From assembly GCA_001599595.1 (NCBI GenBank), contig BCHH01000010.1:373667-437666 (forward strand): a stretch of 64,000 nucleotides of DNA. Direction: 5' to 3'. The stretch is from Beverwykella pulmonaria. Its lineage: Eukaryota > Ascomycota > Dothideomycetes > Pleosporales > Melanommataceae. The notes under the pieces were generated by a model, which did not search any database, had not been told where the DNA came from, and saw nothing but the letters and a program-made list of their open reading frames with translations. The position numbers were made by a program, and so were the translations under genes. This document shows positions 12,972-22,060 of the stretch, in pieces. The first letter of the stretch is position 1. Every line of letters begins with the position of its first letter.

Positions 12972-13337
12972 TACTTAGGGAGGGATTTGGGTCCCGTTCG
13001 TTTGAAAGTTCGGAAAGATAGACACTCTTAACTTGTGGTAATAGATCTACATATTTAACTCTCGGAAAAGGGCCATTATTCTTTTCTCTATATACATATA
13101 TAAATATATTTTACCCTAGATCATTGTGAGGAACCATTTCCTGAATTGAGATATCCTAACAACAGCCATTGCATGTATATTAATCCTGCACGCTGCACAT
13201 GTTCGTTGGAAACCGACTCAAAAGATTAGGTAAGATGTTTGTTCCATTTGATTCTAATTCTTTCTCGTTGCCGTAGCTTTTTTGGACCTCATCCTATCTT
13301 TGTAATGCGGAAAGATTACATCGATGTAAATCACCGC
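12972..13337. other. Convergent 3' region between regulator and cupin
   Basis: These 366 bp of AT-rich DNA hold only 3' untranslated sequence for two convergent genes. No gene or clear repeat is visible. Confidence 0.5.
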
Positions 13338-14061
13338 TTAAGGATTCTCAATATCGGCATACTCGCCGGCCAAGGTACCCAAATCCTGCTCAATGACCTG
13401 CTCGCCCACCTTCAGCGGTGTAACGTCCAACAAAATGAAGAGCATACGGCCACTGCGGTACTGATCGCAATTCCTCCACTTGTGCATTGTGCCTCGGTTA
13501 ACGCCTATTCCCGGAATATGGTTAGAGAATGATGCATACATCCGCCGGTAGTGTTTACTTACTCATGTCACCAGGAAACATGATCTTCTTCTCGCCACTA
13601 TCAAGCGAAAGTTCGAAAGTCCCCTCAACCACAATGCCATAGTCGATTGACATGGCGCGATGAAATGGAGATTCGACGCCGGGGGCAAAATCAATAAGTC
13701 GAGCAACACTTCCGTTTGCGACGTGGATACCCGGCTATTCATTAAATCACATCGATTAGAAAATACAGGTATTGTGGCTCGGGAGCGAATCACATACCTC
13801 ATTGTTCTTGGCGTAGGCAATGTCTTTCTCGTCGTTCATGTCTACGGGATTGGTGTTGGTACTGTAGATGATATTGGCAACAGCATTCCCGTTCACCATG
13901 ACTCTGTGATGGTCGCCGTCGTCGTCTCCGACGAAGATTCCTTGTCCTTTTTCATTGTGAGAAGTCATAAAACGACGAGCATGACGCAAGTCATTGGCTG
14001 GGAACTTGGTGATAGGTCCCTCGGGATAGACATAGTCTGGAGAAGATGGATCGGTGGACAT
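13338..14061 (-). CDS. Small cupin-fold protein of the polyketide cluster
   Basis: Three exons: 14061-13798, 13734-13563 and 13504-13338 (200 aa). Removing the introns joins NNE to PGIHVANG and GDM to [12 protein letters not shown]. The cupin signature is spread over the last two exons: [17 protein letters not shown] (metal-ligand His and Glu region of motif 1) and [13 protein letters not shown] (motif 2). Small cupins of this type are a constant component of salicylaldehyde-type HR-PKS clusters, where a role in cyclisation or aromatisation of the PKS product has been proposed. The exact reaction here is inference. The upstream region (14062-14654) carries several CTCGGG-type elements. There is no signal peptide, so it is probably cytosolic. 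Confidence 0.92.
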
Positions 14062-14654
14062 GGTGATGAAACGTTTTAATCAATCGATTTTAAACAATTT
14101 AGAAATCGCTGGGATGATGCTTTCAAGCTTTGAAGGCATACAATGGTTAATATCTTATTCTCACGTAGCATTGAGCTGTAGTCACAAATGCGGATCCCGA
14201 GTCCCGTGCCAAGGGCTACTCGGGCTGAGGTGAGGCTGTTGTTTGTCGTCTACTCGGGGATGCATTCTGTTCGGGAATCAGTCTCTTTCGCGGAGTTAAG
14301 AATGTTTGTCCGCCCCATAGATCTTCAACACGTGGTAAAGTGATTGATTAATGGAGGGTAACTGGGAATTTGAAACAAGATCGTGAAGCTGAACCTTTCT
14401 TACATTATCATGCCCATATGCGTGTCGCCTCTGTGATCTTAGGGATCAATAAAGGCAAATATAATGTAGGGGCAAAGGTAGATTGAATGATTGCTTGAAA
14501 ATTCGAAGAATAATGTTATCAATGCATAAGAACTTCGACTTCCCTTACATGATTGACCTTCAATTTCTGATTGACTCCTCAAAACTTGAATTAACATAGC
14601 TTATCGATCGTGAACGAACTACTACAGGAATCTATCTTCTCGATGGACTACTGT
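14062..14654. promoter_or_regulatory. Cupin promoter with repeated CTCGGG elements
   Basis: These 593 bp separate the cupin start from the SDR stop. Four related elements occur within 90 bp: ATCCCGAGT at 14194-14202, ACTCGGGCT at 14218-14226, ACTCGGGGAT at 14252-14261 and TCGGGAAT at 14271-14278. The rest is AT-rich and shows nothing recognisable. Confidence 0.55.
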
Positions 14655-15592
14655 TCAACAAGTTTGAACCTGCAGAGTCGTACCGCCATCCACGATCCAT
14701 CCAACTCCAGTTACATAACTCGACCGCGGGCTTGTCATGAACAAAACCACATCAGCAATTTCTTCTGGTCTGGCAATCCGTGACATAGGAATGATGCTAT
14801 TCATCAGCTTTGGAAGCTCCGGATTCCCTGCAACTGCTGCGTCTACCATGGGAGTGTCGACCCACGAAGGGCATATTGCGTTCACACGAATTCCGTGAGG
14901 AGCAAGATCTAGTGCTGCCCAATGATTAGCTTTATCGAAGTAGCAGCATTTGGCAGAAAGGCATACCGGCATTTTTTGTCATCCCCATCATAGCGTGTTT
15001 GCTGGTCGTGTACTGCACGATATGTGGCGTTGCAATGAACGAGCTGCACGACCCTAAATTAAGAATGACACCTCGTCCTATCTCGCGAGTTCTGCCTCGA
15101 TTCGTGACAGTCTTGACGGGCTGCTCTTTCATGACCTTTGATACTGCTTGAATACAGTTGAGCGTCCCCATCACGTTGACTTTCCAGAATCGATTCATTT
15201 CATCCAAATCCGCTTCTTCGACTGATGCCGGTTTCTGAACACCTACTCCAGCACTATTGATGCAGTAGTCGATGGAACCAAATGCCACCACAGCGGCTGT
15301 GACTAACTTAGAGACGCTGGCGGGGTCACTGACATCGACGGCAACGGCGAGCGCCTTATACTCTGGATTTGTGGCAAGCTTCTCACTCTCTTTTGCGGTC
15401 TTGAGAGCTGCATCGTAGTTCAAGTCGGCCAAGACAACCCCACGTGCTCCTTCTGCTGCGAATGCGAGAGAGCATTCCTTCCCAATACCGCTCCCTGTTT
15501 GATGTTTACTTCGGTTCGAGTGTAGAATTGTTCAACACGAAACACTCACCTGCACCTGTGATCAATGCAACTCCATCAATTGAGAGCGTCAT
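14655..15592 (-). CDS. Short-chain dehydrogenase/reductase, FabG-like
   Basis: Three exons: 15592-15550, 15494-14967 and 14914-14655 (276 aa). The first intron splits the cofactor loop; joining gives LITGAGSGIG (TGxxxGIG). Further SDR motifs are NSAG, the catalytic YTTSK with upstream NLGSCSS, and the C-terminal WIVDGGT that marks FabG-like enzymes. The segment after KEQPVK carries an extra basic stretch (TNRGRTREIGRG) before the conserved beta-strand. It is divergent from the P450 with 246 bp between starts. It probably oxidises or reduces a ring or side-chain carbonyl of the polyketide using NAD(P). In the comparable clusters a second SDR handles the benzylic alcohol/aldehyde step, which is inference here. 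Confidence 0.92.
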
Positions 15593-15838
15593 GGTTGTTG
15601 TCGAAAATTGTCCAGGAAGTTTCCACGTCTAGCAATCTCCAATAACAGATGGATAGAATTCGAGGCTTACATGCACATGCACCAGTCATGTAAACCATTC
15701 CCGACAATGCCCGAGTGCCCGACGACCCAAGACTCTCGGGCCGCACGGGCATGGCCGAGACGCATAACATCTAGACCGCTTCTCTGACATATTAAGACCC
15801 GCCATAGCGGCCACAGACATTAAAAGTCGAACTGCGCC
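15593..15838. promoter_or_regulatory. Divergent SDR/P450 promoter with CCCGA elements
   Basis: This short divergent promoter contains ATGCCCGAGT at 15707-15716 (reverse complement ACTCGGGCAT), CTCTCGGGCC at 15733-15742 and ACGGGCAT at 15745-15752. The 10-mer ACTCGGGCAT is identical to one in the reductase promoter at 20765. Confidence 0.6.
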
Positions 15839-17732
15839 ATGGATTCGTCTCGCTTACTCAGCAAATTCGCACGAGTGGATAGCCTTCTATTCAACCTCAA
15901 TAGCGATGACGGGGTTTCTGCCAGCTTCGTTCTCAAAACTCTATTCCTGGCATCTGTGATTGCCTACGTTTATAGCTGTGTCAAATGCAGATACTTCCAT
16001 CCTCTAAGCCAATTCCCAGGCCCATTCTGGCCAACAGTTACTAATTTCTGGAAACTCTGGATCTTAGCCACGACAGAATCCCACACGAGGGGAATTGAGT
16101 ATCACAAGAAATATGGTATGTCTCGTGCGAGTAGACAGAGAGGCAGCTCACTGACCAATGGAGGCCCTGTCATTCGCGTGGCCCCCAATCTCCTCGTTTT
16201 CGACGATCCGAAGCTAGTGCCGCTTGTATATCATCGAAGTGCCGATAAGACGGACTTCTACAGTGCTGGTCTCCTCGGGCGTATTAAGCCGCCCTTTCAG
16301 ATTACCGATCACAAAGAGCATGCTGCCAAGAGGAAGCGCGTCGCCTCGTCGGTGAGTCTCTCACAATACGTCTGTATAACTTAATTGACTGAGTTTCTAG
16401 TTTCAAGTCTCTAACTTGAAGAGATTGGAGGGACATGTCAATACGGGTATTGTCGAACTGATGGAGAAGTTCGAGCGATTTGTCAAAAATGGAGATAAAA
16501 TCAATCTTGCCGAGTGGATAACGTGAGTCAAAATATTGGCCCCGGGAGACTTGTTCCAGTTCCTTGCTAACATAGGCAATGGTTAGGTGGTTTGTCTATG
16601 ACACAACTACCTCAATGGCCTTCGGGAAGTCTGTCGGCTTCGTCGAACAGGAGAAGGATGTCGGTAATTTGATTCACAGCTTCCATAGCATGGCGCCGAT
16701 GGCTGGAACGGTGGCGGCAATACCGAATGTTATGAATCCTATCTTGAACACACCTATTATTGGCAACTGGCTGATGCCCAGTCCTGGCGACGGTTCCGGC
16801 ACGGGGAACATAATGAAGGTAAGACACTCTTTTGACTTGCGGCCTCCTGGATATGCATTAATTGTTTTTTCAGTGGCGCGACAGCATTTTGGACAAAAGA
16901 CTCGCAAAGCGCCATGATAGAACGGTTGGAGATTGGCTGGACAAGTACACATCCTTCTCCAATTTCGAAATGTAAGATCTGACATCCACTAGCTTGATGA
17001 ATGCGAAGAACCCTGACGGAACTTACATGACCGAAGAAGAGGTCAGAGTGGAGGCGTTAGTTCTGATGGTTGCCGCGCCGGACCCCACTTCCGCCTTCCT
17101 CTCACCATTTGTGAACAACGTAATCCAGAATCGGAAAGTATACATGAGGCTCAAGAAGGAAATACAAGAATTTGACGCGGCGGGAAAGCTTGATTATCCA
17201 GTCGCTACGTTTGAGCAAACTCAGGCGATGCCATACTTGCTGGCTTGCATGAAAGAGTCGGGTCGATACAGTCCATCTGCACCCGTCATTCTTCCTCGCA
17301 TGGTATCCAAAGGCGGTATCGAGTATAATGGAAAGTACATACCTGAAGGCACGGAGATTGGAGCTAATCCATACGTCATTCATCGCGACAAGAGCGTCTT
17401 TGGGGAAGACGCCTTTGAGTATAACCCAGACCGATGGTTGGAAGATGAGGGCCGAGCATGGGAAATGAACAAGTATCTCATGAGTTGGGGCTCGGGAGCA
17501 CGTCAATGCCTTGGGAAAAACGTTGCAGAGCTGATAACGCAGAAGTTCTGTGTTGAGGTCAGTTCTCCTTTTCCGTTAATGAAAATATATGCTAAAAATC
17601 TAGATATTTCGTCGCTATGATCTCAAACCCGTTACACCCGAGAAGCCATTCAGGGAAGCAAATCTGGGACTTATGGTCTATTGGGACCAGTGGCTTGAGA
17701 TAACGCCGGCCTCGAAGGTAGCTCTAACATAA
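15839..17732 (+). CDS. Cytochrome P450 monooxygenase
   Basis: Seven exons: 15839-16115, 16164-16351, 16401-16522, 16587-16818, 16874-16944, 16993-17557 and 17604-17732 (527 aa). An N-terminal membrane anchor (about residues 30-50) is followed by a proline-rich hinge (PLSQFPGPFWP). The K-helix ExxR is Glu385-Arg388 in KESGRYSP. The meander has YNPDRWLED, and the heme loop is WGSGARQCLG with Cys469 as thiolate ligand. Two residues are unusual: the I-helix reads AAPDPTS (324-330) where AGxDTT is usual, and Trp replaces the Phe that starts the heme loop. Intron 1 is 48 nt and free of stops, so retention would insert 16 residues. It is predicted to be ER-bound and to hydroxylate the polyketide. 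Confidence 0.93.
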
Positions 17733-18463
17733 CCCAGAATATAAGATCTAGAGGCAATTCGATGAGGCTACTTTTAGAACAACGACAATCCATTCAAGCG
17801 TTGCATTATATATGATTTTCTGTAATTTGCATCATGTAAAGTGGATTGGCATTCACAAAATAAACTCGTAGAGTAGGAGGGGAATAGCCAATCCACAATA
17901 TCCAATAAGCAGTGTATCCATGCTGTTACTTGAGACTAATTTTGTTAAAGTGCAAATTTCACAAGCTCTTGGAAGGAACCAGATGTGCCTGTTTACAGAA
18001 CCACTCTCCAACTGTGAAACGCTACTTTCCAGCAATTGAATTGTAGTCCTTAATCACCGAGTGATTGCTTTGTCTCGCTCCTAAAACCTGCTTACAAATC
18101 CATGTAAGCTTTATCGCCCATAATGGTCTACACATTTATGTAAGACCAGGATGTAGAATTGTACTACCCCGGATGACGGCTTTCCCATCCCGAGAGATAG
18201 AGTATAGCAAAATAAAGCTCGCGTATGTTGCTTATGCTGACTGTCATGCGTGCTACATCTCACCCAGTAGCTGAAAATGGGCGGTATTGGACCACAGTAA
18301 TAGGCTTATATTAAGCTGATCGCGTGGTGTCAGCCTCGAAGGATTCCCGCGTTGCCGACGCGGTCGGCGACAGGCCCCAAAACTACGCCTCAAATTTCTC
18401 ATATATATGAAATGGAAAGACGAGGTTGATTGAGACCCAGCAGCTCTCACTACCTCTACAATT
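17733..18463. promoter_or_regulatory. Upstream region of the FAD oxidase
   Basis: No gene is visible in these 731 bp. ATCCCGAGA at 18187-18195 matches the cluster motif in reverse. A GC-rich stretch with CCGACGCGGTCGGCGA lies near 18354-18369. Confidence 0.45.
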
Positions 18464-20225
18464 ATGGTTCGACTCGGTGCCCTCGGTACCTTCGCGCTCA
18501 CGGCTTTGTCTTCTTTCACTGCGGCCTCAACGCTGTTTGAGGGGTTTACAACTACTCCCGCACGTATAACGATAGCAGATATACAGAAGGAGCTTGGTCC
18601 TCAACTATCGAAATCCGCCGTTATCTATGGACAAGATGATCCACGCTACGTGAATGCCACAGCGAGATGGCAAGCATACCAACCTCCAAAAATTAAGGTT
18701 GTCGTGGAAGCTGGAAGTGAAGAAGATGTGCCCCGCATTGTGAGTTTGAATGAAGGCGGACCCAGGCGGTGGACGTACAGTTGATTGGTTCAGGTTCGAT
18801 ACGCAAACAAGAAAAGCATACCGTTCCTAGCAGTCAACACGGGTCACGGCTCGACACTCACCTTGGGAAAATTCGAAGGCATTCAAATTTGGATGAAACA
18901 GTTGAGAAATATCACTGTGAGTGAAGACAAGAAGTCTGCAGTCTTCCAGGGAGGCGCGTACGGCGGCCCGACCGTTCAGAAGCTCTGGGATCTCGGCTTT
19001 GTTACCAGTGAGTCTATATTTCCGCGTGAAGTTCACAGGTCGACTAATATTGATACTAGCCACCGGAAGTTGCGCCTGTGTTGGTATGTTAGGTCCCGGA
19101 CTCGGAGGTGGCCATGGACGTCTCCAAGGTCTCTATGGCCTGATTAGCGATGGATTCATCACCGTGAACGTTGTCCTCGCAGACGGAACACCAATTACTG
19201 CCTCCGAAACGTCTCATCCAGACCTCTTCTGGGCCTTGAAGGGCGCAGGACATAGTTATGGTATTGTCACAAGCGTGAAGAAGAAGATATACCCCCGCAA
19301 AGTCGACACCTGGTTTTCCAAGATCTACAGCTTTACACAAGATAAGCTCGAAGCGGTCACTGAAGCAATGAACGACTTGATAGCCAAACAGCCAGCGGAG
19401 ATTGTTCATTGGGTTCTGTATGCAAAGGATCCCACGGTTGCTGATACCGAGGTGAGTATCAGTCTAGTATTGCAAAATTTCGAAAGTATAATTTCTGACC
19501 TTATCAGCTACCCCGCATCCGCTTTGCATTCGAGTATATAGGCTCTCAGGAAGATGCGAGACCATATTATGAACCATTTGACAAACTTGGCCCTGTCGAG
19601 GCAAGCGAAGACAATGTCTCTTATCTCGAAGTTATCAATCGCGAGGGTACAGGTGAAGGTGGCCCGCTCTGTGCCAAAGGCGAGCAACGAATGCAATTTG
19701 ATGCGGGACTTGTCAAGTACAACGTTACGACCCAGCGTGCCATCTACGACTTATATGCCAAGAACATACAGCACGATCCCTCATTCAAAAATTCGTTCGT
19801 CGTCATGGAGGCCTATTCCAACCAGGGAGTCGAAACTGTAGATCCTGCATCATCTTCATATGCTCTGCGCGATGACAAGTTGCTTGTGTTTGTGTCCCCT
19901 GCACATCCACAACTGTGATTACTGATAAGATTACAGGTCCGTAAATGTCCAGTACCCGGTGAATCCCAGCCTAGACGCATTTGCAATCCAATGGGGCCTA
20001 CAGACTCGGGCGCTTTTCAACAACGGGCAACCAGGACGCAAGCCTACTACCTACACGAACTATGCGTTCGGTGACGAACCTTTGGAGAGGGTCTTTGGCT
20101 ATGAGCCATGGCGACTTGAAAAACTGCGGAAGGTGAAGCAGAAGTATGATCCACTCAATAAGTTTGGTTACTATAATCCGATTACCCCTGGTGAGACTTC
20201 ATTCTTTGAAAAAGAGGAACTTTGA
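18464..20225 (+). CDS. Secreted BBE-type FAD-linked oxidoreductase
   Basis: Five exons: 18464-18739, 18794-19007, 19060-19451, 19508-19893 and 19937-20225 (518 aa). Residues 1-21 form a signal peptide. The FAD_binding_4 (PCMH) fold covers roughly residues 65-240. His110 in NTGHGST and Cys168 in GSCACVG fall where berberine-bridge-type enzymes tether FAD by two covalent bonds. The C-terminal BBE motif is FGYYNPI with KYDPLNKFG. The last intron uses donor GTCCCC, chosen because it alone joins LLVFV to SVNVQYPVN in frame. BBE-like oxidases in fungal clusters re-oxidise alcohols to aldehydes or form rings. Here oxidation of a salicyl-alcohol intermediate is the simplest guess. The signal peptide implies work in the secretory pathway or outside the cell. 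Confidence 0.92.
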
Positions 20226-21000
20226 GACTGAAAAAAATAGGTACTTAGGGAAGCACTAAGATAACAGAAGGAACTGGCGCATCGATAATCGTGGGGGAGG
20301 CGAGTTTGGCTGGGAGATTATGATATCTTAGATAGGTTCATTGACCAAGAGCAGCATAATACAAAATACCATGCTAGATTTTACAACTAACCAATCCGTA
20401 CTTTCTCACTCTAAGTGAGTTCGGTGAAGCTCTCAATGACATGCGTCGTGGCCTGGTCATACAAATGTTTCTATTGGTCACTTCCTATATATACCTAGTG
20501 ATGCGGTCGGTTGGGGTCAACTGAATGTCCGTTATATTCATCTTGACGCTTTAAACAATTTGTGCGCGCAGTCTGCTAGAGTCATCAAAAAGGGTAATAA
20601 GTATTCTATGCCCTTCTAAATGCTTTCTCGTAATTTCGCCTATCTCTTGCGTTGTCAATCCAGATGGTAGCCTATCCAAAACGACTCTTACGCTGTGTTT
20701 GAAATCTTTTCGAGATACTGGGTACTCTTTGAGTATGATGAGTAACATGTGGCGCGGATCGGGAACTCGGGCATCCCGGGGACACACCCGGGAATGCATT
20801 GACCCGATAGGTCAACACTTTGGCATGCTTATAAACAATATACGAAACTTCAGCCACATGGCATATAATTAGATAATCTGAGCGTTTGTTTTCCACCGTA
20901 AATGCGTTGGTATCTAAAGCACCTTTACTTCATTATTCTATTCAACAGAGAGCTCCAAAAGTATCCTCTCTCCACAATATCACGGTATCCGGAGACAAAA
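20226..21000. promoter_or_regulatory. Upstream region of the aldo/keto reductase
   Basis: These 775 bp have no coding signal. A dense group of related elements lies at 20757-20807: GATCGGGAA, ACTCGGGCAT at 20765-20774 followed directly by CCCGGGG, then ACCCGGGAATGCAT and GACCCGATAG. This is the richest cluster of the motif in the window. Confidence 0.55.
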
Positions 21001-22060
21001 ATGGTTCAGATTGTTGGCAAAGACGTCGGCGCTATTGGATTAGGGCTAATGGGTGTGTATCATTTGACCTTAGAAAGCTTTACGAGTGTTCTAATCATGC
21101 AGGTTTTACATGGCGCGACAATCCTCCCTCGCAAGAGCAGGCAATTGCGGCAATGAAGGCGGCCCTTGAGAATGGCTGTAACCTCTGGAACGGTGGCGAG
21201 TTTTACGGTCCTTCCAGTTATAACAGCTTGGTCCTGGTTGAACGCTATTTCGCGAAGTATCCTCAAGACGCTGACAAGGTCATCCTTAGCATCAAGGGTG
21301 GTTCGGGATCCCCGCAAGGAATTAGATCGTCATTAGACAGCTGTATCAGGCAGCTAAAGGGCCGCAAGAGGATTGATATTTACGAATGCGCGCGGCGAGA
21401 CTCCCGAACACCCTTGGCGATTACATTTGGAGTGCTCGATAAGGAGTACGTCAAAACGGGAAAAATTGGGGGTATCGGGCTGTCAGAAGTACGGGCATCG
21501 ACCATTCACGAGGCAGCAAAGATCACTAAGATCGCAGCGGTAGAGGTGGAGCTCTCACTGTAAGTATAATTCAGAACTCCTGGTACAAGTGCTAAACTTC
21601 CAGATTCTCTACCGAAGTGCTGGAAAACGGAGTCGCAGCTGCTTGTGCAGAACACAACATCCCGCTCGTGGCATACTCTCCTGTCGGCCGAGGGATGCTC
21701 ACTGGACAGTTCAAGTCCGTGGATGATATACCGCAAGGAAGCATGCTGCGAATGTTCCCGCGTTTCCACCCCAAAGCATTCCCAATCAACCTACAACTCG
21801 CCAAGCAAGTCGAGACTATGGCCAAGTCGAAAGGTGTCACGTCCGCTCAGCTGGCGATCAATTGGTGTATCGCTCTCTCTCGAAAACCAGGAATGCCTGT
21901 CATTATTCCAATTCCTGGTTCAACAACAGTTGCTCGGGTCACTGAGAACAGCAAGCTCGTGGATATCACAGACGCTGAGATGGCGGAAATTGCTAAGACG
22001 TTAGAGAAATTCGAGGTTGTTGGGTCACGGTATCCTCCATACGTTGCTGTCAATACTTGA
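21001..22060 (+). CDS. Aldo/keto reductase, AKR8/pyridoxal-reductase-like
   Basis: Three exons: 21001-21052, 21103-21559 and 21604-22060 (321 aa). The sequence shows the (beta/alpha)8 AKR pattern with Tyr52 in NGGEFYG, Lys82 in LSIKGG and the NADPH-binding stretch IPIPGSTT near the C-terminus. Asn47 occupies the position of the usual catalytic Asp, and the usual catalytic His strand reads YECAR. Both changes are features I associate with the AKR8 family (yeast pyridoxal reductase Plr1), so they are probably not damage. It is the last gene of the cluster, co-directional with the FAD oxidase 0.8 kb upstream. It may reduce an aldehyde or ketone of the pathway, or be a vitamin-B6 enzyme that only borders the cluster. 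Confidence 0.9.

Noticed and set aside
16945..16992. Alternative 21-nt intron at 16972-16992 of the P450
   Set aside because: It is too short to splice. The 48-nt intron from 16945 keeps frame and gives DWLDN followed by LMNAKNPDG.
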